A DNA stretch of 64,000 bases from Cladorrhinum sp. PSN259 (Eukaryota; Ascomycota; Sordariomycetes; Sordariales; Podosporaceae), in assembly GCA_033725935.1 (NCBI GenBank), contig MU867073.1, positions 496,001-560,000 of the forward strand, read 5' to 3'. Of the stretch, positions 31,837 through 42,264 are shown one piece after another. The notes under the pieces were generated by a model. It made no database searches. It had not been told where the DNA came from and saw nothing but the letters and a program-made list of their open reading frames with translations. Position 1 is the first letter of the stretch. Each line of letters opens with the position of its first letter. The position numbers and the translations under genes were made by a program.

Positions 31837-33156
31837 ATGCCCGCCAAACCCACAAACACTACCCTCTCCTCCTTGACCTCCGCCGCCCTTAGTAATCTCA
31901 GTACATGCTGCGGTCTTCCTAAATCAGGCACGAAAGCTGTCCTACGACTGCGTCTCCAACAAGCCGCACACTCCTACCAGCCCATCAACAACACCTCCAA
32001 AATCCTCAGCATCGACCTGGGACTCAAGAACTTTGCATTCAGTCTGCTCTCTCCGAGTAATTCACCACCAGCTTCTCCCTCGCTATCATCCCTTCTCAGC
32101 AATGACACATCACCATCCTCCCCCATCCTCCCACAAATCACCCTCCATGCCTGGAATCACTTGGACCTAACCGCCAACCTTCCTCCATCCTTCTCCTTCT
32201 CCCCCTCAGAAATGGCATCTTTAACAGTCAATTTAACAACAACCCACCTCTTGCCCTTGAACCCAACGCACATCCTCATAGAACGACAACGCTTCCGCAC
32301 AGGCAGCGCAGCCTCAATCCTGGAATGGACCGTCCGCGTCAACACCCTAGAAGCCATGCTACACGCAGTCTTCGAACTTCTGTCAACTTCTTCCTCTAGC
32401 AGGCCAGTTCTTGAAGTATCATCTGTGTTTCCCAAACTTGTCGCCGGGTATTTATTCCCTTCAGCAGAAGACGTGCCGATAAACAAGAACGGCAAGAGAG
32501 TGGCAGCGCACCAATTACTCAAGAAAAATAAGGTAGAAATGTTGGGCAAGCGGTTGGCCGAGGACAAGCTCGTAGTTGCTGGGAACCAAGTATTGGAAAG
32601 CATGATTGGGGATTATGTTGAGGCTTGGAGGACGAAAGGGCAGAGGCAGAAGAAGAAAAAGGAAGCAGGATCGGAGGAAATCAAAGAGATGACTGGGAAA
32701 TTGGACGACTTGTCGGATTCGGTCTTGCAAGGGATGGTTTGGTTGCAGTGGAACAGGAACTTGAAGGGGGTTATGGATGCGTTTCCTGAGCTGCTGGAGG
32801 AGATGGACGAGGAGCAGCTGGCAAAAGTGGTTGCGAAGAAGCCTGCGAAGAGGAGCCCAAGGAAAGCGAAAACGGAAGAGATTATGGAAGATGGAGAGCA
32901 AAGGGAAAAGGGCGTCTTCCCGGAGGATGACCAACAGGACATAGTGTTTGAGGATAATGTGGTGGTCAAGACTCCGAAGGAATTGAGGAAACAGAAGGAT
33001 GCGGTTGTGGAAGTCGATCCAGAGGCTTTGGCAAACGGCGCGGATGATATAGCTGTCAAGACGCCGAAGCGATCAAGGAAAATGAAGTCTGAGATCGTGC
33101 AAGTCCATCCTGGGACTGCCTCAGTGACTGAAGCACAGGAAGAAACAGCTAGCTAG
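31837..33156 (+). CDS. cce1: Mitochondrial Holliday-junction resolvase (Cce1/Ydc2 family)
   Basis: A single exon encodes 439 residues from the first in-frame ATG, 31837. A SAP-like DNA-binding region (residues about 10-45, LSSLTSAALSNLSTCCGLPKSGTKAVL) is followed by an RNase H-like nuclease fold. Acidic active-site positions are visible: Asp in ILSIDLGLKNFAFS, Glu in HILIERQRFRTG, and two Asp in GKLDDLSDSVLQG. Yeast Cce1 cuts four-way junctions in mitochondrial DNA and affects its inheritance. Family members are about 260-350 residues; this one carries an extra tail of about 120 residues, acidic and Lys-rich, containing two similar VKTPK blocks. No clear presequence is seen, although the first 60 residues contain no acidic residues. 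Confidence 0.88.
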   Translation: MPAKPTNTTLSSLTSAALSNLSTCCGLPKSGTKAVLRLRLQQAAHSYQPINNTSKILSIDLGLKNFAFSLLSPSNSPPASPSLSSLLSNDTSPSSPILPQITLHAWNHLDLTANLPPSFSFSPSEMASLTVNLTTTHLLPLNPTHILIERQRFRTGSAASILEWTVRVNTLEAMLHAVFELLSTSSSSRPVLEVSSVFPKLVAGYLFPSAEDVPINKNGKRVAAHQLLKKNKVEMLGKRLAEDKLVVAGNQVLESMIGDYVEAWRTKGQRQKKKKEAGSEEIKEMTGKLDDLSDSVLQGMVWLQWNRNLKGVMDAFPELLEEMDEEQLAKVVAKKPAKRSPRKAKTEEIMEDGEQREKGVFPEDDQQDIVFEDNVVVKTPKELRKQKDAVVEVDPEALANGADDIAVKTPKRSRKMKSEIVQVHPGTASVTEAQEETAS

Positions 33157-33742
33157 ACGAGTAGAGTACTTAGCATTCGCAATCAAGGTTTTTACCAAGT
33201 AAAATACAAAACCTGCCCTGTTGAAGAACTCTCGCCATGATACCTGAGAGGGAGAAAAAAAAAAGAAAGGGTTTCCTCCCTCACCGTCATCGGAATTCCA
33301 CCTAGGATCATTGGGATGGAAAGAATTTGTTCCCGCGAGCACTCGAACATGAGATGTCTGACCCCATTCGACCCACATTGTGCGTTGTGGTTAACCACTA
33401 GGCCTTTCGCCCTCCGTCATTTTCCTCGCAGGTATTGGTAGTGGCTAGTAAGGTAGGTTATAATGCACTGGTAGGGACGGCAGGAAGGTACACGAAGTGA
33501 ATGAGCAGCGTGAGTGGCTGCCGCCGCCGCCTATCTTCTTGGCAGGGTACCTTAGACCAGCCATCAGGGTTCTCGTCATCTCTGCCCACCTACCTACCTG
33601 ATACCTATCTAGCAGACATTCTCTCAGTACCTAGGAATCTATCTGTCTGTTAAATATCAAACAGCCTAACTACTCTTCAAGTCAAAAGGGTACAAATATT
33701 TCTCCCGCCCTACCACCCACCCAAGTCTAATACTAATTTCTA
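33157..33742. other. Convergent 3' region between cce1 and recQ
   Basis: 586 bases between convergent genes. It contains the tRNA-like element at 33255-33410 (separate entry) and, near 33550-33640, several ACCTACCT-type short repeats. Confidence 0.5.
33255..33410 (-). ncRNA. Possible Pol III-transcribed tRNA-like element
   Basis: On the minus strand an A-box-like stretch (complement of 33391-33406, reading AAGGCCTAGTGGTTAA) is followed about 40 bases later by a B-box-like TGTTCGAGTGC (complement of 33339-33349). A T10 run (complement of 33255-33264) follows a further 75 bases on, suitable as a Pol III stop. The T arm and acceptor stem do not pair, so this is not a working tRNA. A tRNA-derived SINE or a decayed tRNA is possible, and chance is not excluded. 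Confidence 0.35.
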
Positions 33743-35410
33743 CTACTCACTATAATAGTAATCATCAAAAGCCCCAACCTCCCTCTGCGTGCAAACCCAC
33801 TCCTCGCTCGCAAGCCCTTCCCTCATCCTCTTTTTTAATCCCGCCGGATCCTTATGCCAATCACAAGCGTAATCACATTTTACGTTCTCACCTTCTTCCC
33901 CAAAATACCTGCAGATAGCCGCGTGCCTACAGCCCGAGGTACTCTCGCAGTACTCCACCAGCCGTTCGTGACTCTGTATCCTCGCCCTTTTATTCGCTTC
34001 GCCTTCTGATTTTCCGTCTTTTCCTCTCATTGTTCCGTTTCCATCCCCCCTCATAATCATGTTGCAAACCCGGTCCCTATCCTCCCTGGAGTAATACAAG
34101 AAACAATACCCCGCGTTTCCATCCCTGCCCGCCCTCCCTGCCTCTTGATAGTAGCCTTCAAAGGACTTTGGAAGGCGCCAGTGACACACGAACCTGACGT
34201 CGTCTTTATCTATTCCCATGCCGAAGGCGGTGGTGGCTACTATTATGTCGTACCCCTTTTCGTTATGTATCCACCGACTTAGCGTCTTCTCCTTGTCTTC
34301 CTTTGTGAGTTTCGCGTGGAACGGTCTCGCGCCTATCTGCTCCATTCTTAGGGCAGCAGAGAGCGTTTCGCACTCGTCCCGGGAGATGGTGTAGATTATG
34401 CCCGAGACGTTTTCTGTCCTCTCCCCGGAGGCTTCCAGCTCGGCTTTGCGCTCTGGAGTTTCGCGACGGGCGTAGACTCCCTTGAGCCAGGTGACAAAGT
34501 CGTCGAATCGATCGTTTGCTTCGTCGCTCGTGAATCTCACTTCGAGGTGCAAGTTTGGTCTGTGAGCCGTCATCGTAAAGGATCTTAGTCTGTCCGGGTT
34601 TTTGTCGAGTCCGAGCGTCGAGAGGACGTCCCTTCGGACTTGTTCGTTGGCGGTTGCTGTCAGACACATGATAGGAACGTCCGGGAAGGTTTCACGGAAC
34701 CAGGACAGGCGCTTAAAGTCCCTCCTGAAATCGTGGCCCCATTCTGATATGCAGTGGGCCTCGTCTACTGCTATCCTCGCGAGCTCCTTTTGCTCGTGGA
34801 CTAGCTTGAGCCGTTTACGAAAGTGCTCCGAGGAGCAGAGCTCAGGTGTTACGTAGAGCAGGCGGGTAAGAGGGTGGCCTGTTGCTAGGTCTTCATAGAT
34901 GTAGTCGCGCTCTGAGATGGGGACGTTGGAGTTTAGAGTTCGGGCGTCTATGCTTGTTGCTCGAAGAGCTTTTACTTGGTTCATCTAGAGATGGTGTAAG
35001 AAATAACGGATGGGATAGTGCAGATAAGAGGAGGTAATACCATGAGACTGAGGAGTGGTGAGATGACGATTGTGACTGGATGAATATGTTAATCATCTGC
35101 TGGCTTGCTCCTAGAGATGAAAAGAGGGGTGACATTGCGGTAGGTATGTCTGACATACTTCCACGGTCTATTACAGCAGGAAGCTGAAAACACAAGCTCT
35201 TGCCGAACGAGGTGGCTGCCTGGACGAAGACATCTTTGCCATCGAGAGCTGCGAGAATGATCTCGCGTTGATGAGGTCTATTTGTCGTCAGCATCTATGA
35301 TCTCGAGTGTATACAAAGACTTCACCATACCTAAAGCTTTCCTTGTTGAACTGACGCCGTAGCGTAAAGTCGATGTCCTGGAGCGAATCACTCCTGATGA
35401 GGGGCGGCAT
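33743..35410 (-). CDS. Small RecQ-family DNA helicase
   Basis: Four exons on the minus strand: 35410-35331, 35277-35159, 35075-35041 (only 35 bases) and 34984-33743, giving 491 residues. All helicase motifs are present: SFRPHQREII (motif 0), ATSFGKS (Walker A, 48-54), ITIVISPLLSLM (Ia), DEAHCISEWGHDFR (II), LTATA (III), TTAFGMGIDKDDVRFV (V) and YYQEAGRAGRDG (VI). The RecQ zinc-binding cysteines follow (GCRHAAICRYFG, then CDYACDW). There is no winged-helix or HRDC domain; the protein stops soon after the zinc module, unlike the large Sgs1/QDE-3 type. RecQ helicases unwind 3'-tailed DNA in repair and recombination. The exon set was fixed by keeping phase and restoring motif Ia. Its specific role cannot be named. 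Confidence 0.9.
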
Positions 35411-37076
35411 CGTGGTGGATGTGCCATAGGGCACGCCTCATGCTCTGCCTTTGTTTAATTTTGTATTTGTCAGATCATGATGGTAATGGCCGTCAGTTTG
35501 TTCACTTCAAGCCATCAATCTCGAAGACGCTGGCAGGCGCGCTCAACGTGCGAGAACCTTGAGGGTTTACTGTGAGATCCTAATTCGAAAGGTGGGGCTA
35601 TGTAGAGTCAAGGGTTAGGGGACGTGTAAGTGAAGTCTTCTTCTTGACTGACTCGAGAAACTTTATTTTCCTTTGCTACCTACTCTGATCTCTATGAGCT
35701 GGGAATTTATTATGATACGCTCGTCAATACAGATTTTACCAAATAAGAAAAACTTCGACATCAGATCTCTCACCTGAAGCATCGGGAGACCCACTAGCAT
35801 TGTTTTGCAAACTCGTTTCGTTTCAGATCTCATCACAGGAACATGCACGTTCACCACCATCAAACATTATGCAGTGCTGATTGGTAGGTAGTTATGTACG
35901 TGGGCATAGGCCCCAGACAGCTTATCCAAAAAAGAAAAAGTCAAAAAAGAAAAAAGTGAGAGATTTCCCCCCTACCAAGTATCGCAAAACAAACATCTAA
36001 ACTCCTCTTTTATGTCTTTAATGATTATATAGGCTAATTAGAATACATGAATAAGTCGTCCTGCTTCTTATTGTAAGGTGGGGGACGTTAAGGAGTTACC
36101 TAGGAGAGGAGATAAATGGTACAAGATAAAGTTACTATACCGAATCACGTATTATTACACATTTTCATAGCTAACATTGTGTTTGATATGAATTCTGAAC
36201 CACTGATATCTCTGGAGACATGATCACTGAGTCGGGGATTAGCAATAATTCACCCATTGGAAATGTACCAAAGCGTTTTTTATTATGAATACATGAAAGA
36301 GAGGGTATTTGACCGTAATATTTACAAGTTCAGTCACAGAAAAAGAAAAGAAAAAAACGATGACGAAAACAACCATTCTAGTGCTAATTCTTTGCAGTTC
36401 GTTGCAGACTTGGCGGCCCTTCTGCTGTGTTCGAGGCGTTTTGTCGTTCTGCGCTCCTGCCTGTTACATGCACACCCCCATGCAGGCACAGGCGGGTTCT
36501 CCACGCGAGATGCCCCGATGAGACCGGATGGCGCCTGCGCGCAGGGCCAACCCCTTGTCGGTTTGCGACATGCACCCCAACTGTGCCTCTACACTGACCC
36601 CTATCTTTGGCATTTTGCTACCTGACAGGACCCGAGACCGCAGTGCAGCAGCAGCCAGCCAGCCCTTCGCCTGGGCCAAGTCAGTTCAGACCCGATAGGA
36701 CGAGCAAGATAATTTTTTTGGAATTCTGTAAAAAGTTGACATCCAACCAAGAATATCGCGTCCCGATACGCCAGCGAACACCTTCTCAAGCGCCTCGGCA
36801 CCACCAGGTTTCCGGCCTTTCACCGCTCTCGCGTCCAATCCCCGGCATCCTGCTACCGACGTACCTAGTGTATGCCCCAGCAACCTAACCTTGTCCCGAC
36901 CACGATTGGGTCTCGCCATGTTCCCATCCGACCAACTGTTGCGACTTTGCCTGCTGGCCTAAAAACTCTCCGATCGCGCGTTCGGCTGGAAAAGTCAACA
37001 ATATCCCTCCCGAGTCGACCTGTCTGCGAGTTCAGACGACAGACGAGAACACGGTGTTGGACCTAGAGAACCATCA
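35411..37076. other. Divergent intergenic region between recQ and sog2
   Basis: 1.67 kb with no convincing gene. The middle (35.9-36.4 kb) is AT-rich; 36.4-37.07 kb is GC-richer and probably holds the sog2 promoter and leader. No RNA gene or repeat recognised. Confidence 0.45.
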
Positions 37077-40000
37077 ATGATGGACTTCACTCGTGGTCTG
37101 CCCGATAATCCAGCACAGGCCCGCCGGGCGGTTGCTGCTGCCGCTCTTGCAAATCCCGTCCCTCCGCCTCCGGTCCCAAGTCTCCGAGATGCTGCGTCTT
37201 CGAATTCGAGTTTGTCGGCATCGCAGCCCCTTTCTGCGCACCAGGTCCTTGCATTGGCCAGGGAAGCAATGCGGGCTGCCCATGAGAACGAAGCAAAGGC
37301 TGCTGCTGCTAATGGCGTCAGCGATACACTCAAGTCCGGACTTACCGTCGATCTTAGCAGGAAGAGGATACAGAAGCTGCCCGAGGAAATCGTCGACATA
37401 ATAAAGGACGAATTGGAGCGGTATGTTTTCTCTGCGTGTTTGTTTGGTTTGGCCGTTCTGTCCGCTAATAAGGTTCCGCCAGGCTTGCGTTGTCCCACAA
37501 CAAACTGGAAAGCTTCCCCGCTAGGTTCACAGAGTGCACCTCATTACGATATCTCAACGTTCGACAAAACAGAATAAAAGAATTTCCCCTTGCGGTAGGC
37601 ATTGGACCCCCTCTCTGTCTTGACTTGAAGCTTGCTGACCGCGGCTCGGATATCAGCTCTGCGACTTAAAATCCTTAGAGATTCTGGATCTCGGCCGAAA
37701 TATGCTGCAGTCATTGCCGCCAGAAATAGTGAAGCTGTCGTCGCTGAAAGTATTCTCGATACCGAATAACCAGATCTCTGAATTGCCAACGTGTTTGGCC
37801 GAAATGCAATCGTTGACCATGGTCAAACTCGAGGGAAACCCGCTAGTGTTTCCGCCAGAGGATGTTTGGAAGGGGCAGGGTAGTGGCGGGCAAAATGGTG
37901 ATTGGGTGGCAAAGGAGAGCGATGATACCGAGGTGGCCAGGACTGCCAGAATCAAAAAGTTTTTGAAGAAGGCAGCAAGCTTAAGCAATCGCTCTGATAC
38001 CGACTCTCCTGGAGGTGATGATCAGTCGGAAGGCACCGAAACACCGAGACCTTCGATCAGACGAGTTTTTAGTGGACGGTTTCCTATCAAGGTCAACGGC
38101 AGCGATATTTCCGATCTTCGGTCACCAGCTCATTCTCGGCCCCCGCCAATTCCAACTCGCTCACATTATCGTGGGCTATCACAACAAAATACAGCGCAGC
38201 GGAGACCCGGCGTGATGCCGCTAACCATTGGCAACCCCAACGAGCGCGTTCGCAGCAACTCGGAGACCATAGTACAGACTTCGAGTAGGGAGCGTTCAGA
38301 AAGCAGGTCACGGCGCATGGGTATCGTCTCAAAACGATCCGAGCTCAGCACGCTTGAGGAAGTTGAGGGAAGCAACCGATTAAGTCATTACCGCGGACTA
38401 AGTCACGGTTCGGCGATACAGGGCAACGGAAACCCTATGCAGGTCAAGAGTCCTAATGCAGCCAGCCCGGCAGAGTCAGCGCTACAGCGGCCTGTTTACG
38501 TACGAAGGCTGTCCATCCTTCCCGAACGACGACGCGAATCCAAAACTTACGACCCCGTGTTGGAGGCCGCGAAGGGCGTCCTCTACTCCATCTTCCAGAT
38601 TCATCCCATGATCCAGACGCTGGTGGGTCTCACCAATGATAGCAGGGAACGGAGGTCCAATCTCGAGATTGTCTTTTGGTCCACGATACCACATGTTGAG
38701 CAGCTCGAGGTGGAGATACAGAGACACGACCAGGCCGTTGAGGAGGGATCTGGACCAAGGGAGAACGAAAACGTCCACAGAGCCTGCGTCACGCTCATTA
38801 ATGCTTATACGCATGTGTGCTCGCTCTTGATGGGCAACGTCGACGTTTTTCTCGATAATGGCGACCCAAGGTATATCAGGACATTGTTAACGCAGCTTTA
38901 CAATAGCATCATGGAGCTACGTGTAACGTGCTCTCAGGTTGCTCCCAGAGACAATCACCGCGCCCTCCCCGCTCACATGCGCCCGGATCCTGGGGAGACA
39001 CTTCGTCCCCATTCTCGCGAAAATTCAGTCACTCCGACGGCGGAGCGTTCCGTTGTGACTACCAGATCGCGTAACGGCACATTTGCGTATGCGCCGAGCA
39101 GCCTGAGAGTCACTACTGACGTTCCGATGGTTCCATACTTGAACAACGGCAGCAGAACGGCCATCATGAGCGCCGCTACTCCCCGATCTGGCGAGTCCTT
39201 CACATCAACTAGCACATCCGGCCTGCGGAATCTCCCAGGTGATACGGAGGAAGATGTCATATTTGATAGGATATACTTATCCCTTCAAAAGTCAACGAAT
39301 CTCATTTTGAATACCCTTCCCATGTTGAGCACACAGTTTGCGGCGTCAATGAGGACGGCCATCGCGCAGCGCTCTCCCGAGCATGTTGCCCAATATTGGA
39401 AGCAATTGGTTTCTAGGTGCAATCAGTCGATACAGCAAGCCGAGATGCTGAAAGTGAAGCTTTCATCCATCAAGCTGAAGGATCCTGGGATACGAACACA
39501 AGCCTCTTTTTGGGGCTTGTGCAATGGCTTTGTCGAGCACTGGTACATATTCATAAGGAGAATCAAGCAGGTCCAGAAGGATATTCAGCTCCCAGCCGAC
39601 ACCAAATCCAGACTCTGGCCCATTCACTCGAGCGTTAAGGAGTCGTCGAATCATATGCAGTCATCGCCCTGGGCCCATTTCCTCAGACTGGCTAGCATGT
39701 CAGAACATGCAGTATCGAGCCCCTACGGTTCACAGTCGGGCCCGCCCATGCCTCTGCCCATGACACCGCAGAGTGCAGCTCTTGGACCTGCCGTTCAGGC
39801 TACAGTTCCGTCCACGCCATCAAGCGCTTCTTTTGCCACGGCGTTCCAGGGAGGCGTCTTTGAGCGAGCTGACACGCTTCTGTCGATGGGCGGACCTGGG
39901 GTTTCGAGGACCGGAACTATGACTTCCACCTCGACTGCTAGCTTGACAACGGCAAGTCTCAACTCAATTGGCAGTACGCTTTCAAGTCACGATGGGATTA

Positions 40001-40131
40001 TGACGCCAAATTCTGCACTTAGTCCTGGGCCTTTCTCTGCACATCCGCAGGGACATGGGCCGAGGGAAGGTTCGTTGGGGGTAATGCCTCTTAGGTTGGG
40101 AGTTGAGAACAGGAAACTTAGCGGGTTCTGA
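37077..40131 (+). CDS. sog2: RAM-pathway leucine-rich-repeat protein Sog2
   Basis: Three exons, 37077-37420, 37483-37594 and 37657-40131, give 976 residues; both introns are 62 bases. After a Pro/Ala-rich start, leucine-rich repeats lie at about residues 85-245 (LTVDLSRKRIQKLPEEI, LRYLNVRQNRIKEFPL, LEILDLGRNMLQSLPPEI, LKVFSIPNNQISELPTCL). The conserved Sog2 region (PF10428) covers about 400-900, with YDPVLEAAKGVLYSIFQIHPMI and DRIYLSLQKSTNLILNTLPML. The tail is Ser/Thr-rich. In yeast, Sog2 is part of the RAM network (Cbk1, Mob2, Kic1, Hym1, Tao3) controlling polarity and cell separation; the Neurospora counterpart acts around COT-1 in hyphal tip growth. A second ATG follows at 37080. Confidence 0.92.
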
Positions 40132-40870
40132 GGTTCTGAACATAACAAGGGTGGGAGCTAGGTTGGAGATAATTTGCGTGGAGAAAACGTCCTGAATGGA
40201 TTGGATTTCTTCTCAGAGGAGGATTTTTGGCTGGAGGCAAAATATGCTGTCAGGACACAGGATGTTTTTTGCAGTGGCTTCTTCCATGGTCTTAAGGTGA
40301 CCGCATATTCATTCGCTTTATAACATACTTCCGTAATGTATTAGGGTCTTTTTTTTTTTTTTTTTAAAAACTTTTATACATAATTTTCGGATCTGCCATA
40401 GTTAGACGGGGACACATTGGACTATTGCTGGTTGCATGGGTTTTGGAAGATCAGGTAGCATAAGTTGATATTTGGAAAGAGAAAAGGAGGAAGCCATTGG
40501 GTTTGGATCTGTCTTTGGCACAAGATGTCTCAATTATTAGCCAGCATGATAGTCTATGTATATTTGCATATTTGTTATATGTTTTAACCTGTGGTTTCGT
40601 TCCTAAGAGCAAAAGATTGGATGAATGCTGTGCTACTTTGTGATGTATATGTACCCCTCACCACCAGCAAACATCCCCGCATTCTTCTCGAACGAAAAGG
40701 TCATGCATCTGACATTGTCATCCGAGCATCGCACATAAGTCATTATTGACTTGCAGGTGTTTATGCAGCTTTCCGGCTCCCACCATAAACAGATATCAAT
40801 CTTTTCAATTAACCTTTTAAATCCACCCCCTCAGCCTGTCGAAAATATCATCATCTACTATATACTCAAC
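40132..40870. other. Intergenic between sog2 and the BLOC1S1-like gene
   Basis: 739 bases, AT-rich, with a T18 run near 40351. Holds the sog2 3' end and the next promoter. The next frame is open back to 40751 and has an earlier ATG at 40763. Confidence 0.45.
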
Positions 40871-42019
40871 ATGGCCTCCTCATCCTCATCCTCATCCCGA
40901 CCACTCCCAGGCCTCCTCTCACAATCATCAAGATCACGACCTTCAGCACCATCAGTAACCAGCACAACCGCCGTCGCTTCACCTTCATCCTCCTTTTCCA
41001 AGCTACCAGTCTTGAACACCTCAACTACAACAACGACAAGAACAACAACATCCAGATCATCAAGATCATCCTCAACCACTACCACCGCAGCCGGAACCAT
41101 TCCCTCCATTCCCTCGACATCGATTTCCAGTACACTCCTAAACAGCAGCCGAGCGCCTTCAACGACCAATTACTACCCTCCTTCTTCATCTTCAATCATT
41201 CCGTCCTCATCATCGTCTTCCGTTATTCCGTCCAACAATAATACCTCCTCCAATATTATCCCCCCTACCTCCTCCTCCTCGCGTCCACCTTCATCCTCAC
41301 ACTACCAAAACGCCCCCCCTTCATCATCCTTCAACATCCCCCTCCTCTTCTCCTCCTCCGCCTCTACCTATTCTTCTTCTTCAAGACCACCCCCCCAGGA
41401 CATCTCGACAGCCCGCACGGCAGTGACGGCAACCCTCGGCAACCTGCTGGACAGGGAACTAACCCACCGCGCGACGCTCCTGCACGAAAACAACGCTTCG
41501 ATCGCTAAGCAAGAAAAAGACGTAAAGAGGGCTACGGACTCGCTGAAGAAGGAAAATGACAAGCTCCAAAAAGTCGTCGACGGCACGAGCAAGAAGGTGA
41601 AGGAGATTGGGAACGTGCAGAACTGGGCCGAGATGCTCGAGAGGGAATTTTTGATTCTCGAGGAGACGTTGAGGGCCGTTAACGGGGCTGAGGATGATGG
41701 TACCGAAGGAAGTAGCAGTGGGGAGGGGTCGGATTATGATGGTAGTGAGTGGGGTAGTGATGATGATGATGAGAGGAGGGTGGAAAGGGAAGGGGAAGGG
41801 GAAGGAGAAGGGGAAGGGGACGGTGGTGAGGAAAGGAATGTATTAGAGGCAAGGAGAGACGGTGAAGGGGATGTGCGTATGGGCGAGGAAGGTGGGAATG
41901 CGGAGAGAGGAAAATATCGAGAGGGGGATGTACGGATGGGTGAGAGAGCAGAAGATGTGCCGTTGCCTGCTTCTCCTGTTGAAGGTCAAATGATGGATGA
42001 GGATGAGTTATATGACTGA
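40871..42019 (+). CDS. GCN5L1/BLOC1S1-like protein with Ser/Thr-rich N-terminus
   Basis: A single exon encodes 382 residues from the ATG at 40871. Residues 1-175 are almost pure low complexity (Ser, Thr, Pro, Asn runs). Residues about 178-270 form the GCN5L1 domain (PF06320): ARTAVTATLGNLLDREL, a coiled coil with KQEKDVKRATDSLKKEND, and the family signature KVKEIGNVQNWAEMLEREF. The tail is acidic with a Glu-Gly repeat (GEGEGEGEGDG). In animals BLOC1S1 is a subunit of BLOC-1/BORC in lysosome-related organelle and endosome traffic; fungal BLOC-1 regulates endosomal maturation. The alternative ATG at 40763 would add 36 residues without clear features. The domain call is good; the precise complex is inferred. 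Confidence 0.8.
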   Translation: MASSSSSSSRPLPGLLSQSSRSRPSAPSVTSTTAVASPSSSFSKLPVLNTSTTTTTRTTTSRSSRSSSTTTTAAGTIPSIPSTSISSTLLNSSRAPSTTNYYPPSSSSIIPSSSSSSVIPSNNNTSSNIIPPTSSSSRPPSSSHYQNAPPSSSFNIPLLFSSSASTYSSSSRPPPQDISTARTAVTATLGNLLDRELTHRATLLHENNASIAKQEKDVKRATDSLKKENDKLQKVVDGTSKKVKEIGNVQNWAEMLEREFLILEETLRAVNGAEDDGTEGSSSGEGSDYDGSEWGSDDDDERRVEREGEGEGEGEGDGGEERNVLEARRDGEGDVRMGEEGGNAERGKYREGDVRMGERAEDVPLPASPVEGQMMDEDELYD

Positions 42020-42044
42020 TGACTGATGGCTGATGACTGATGAC
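42013..42044. repeat. Heptanucleotide tandem repeat (TGACTGA, 4.5 copies) over a stop codon
   Basis: Units at 42013-42019, 42020-42026, 42027-42033 (one change, TGGCTGA) and 42034-42040, then TGAC. The stop codon of the BLOC1S1-like gene (42017-42019) is inside the first unit. Confidence 0.9.
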
Positions 42045-42264
42045 ATTCAACGACACACGGATTTATGAGCGATGCACAATATTGAACATACGGTCTGATG
42101 GTTTTGAGTATTTTGTTTTATTCAATTTGTATATATATATGTTACACCCACCAAATGAATGGCAGAATATTACAATGACAGGTTTGACCATGTTTATGAC
42201 CACGCCCCAGAAGAGGGAATAATCTGCCGTTTTATAAAACCCCTTCCGATGCAAACCCCAAAAC

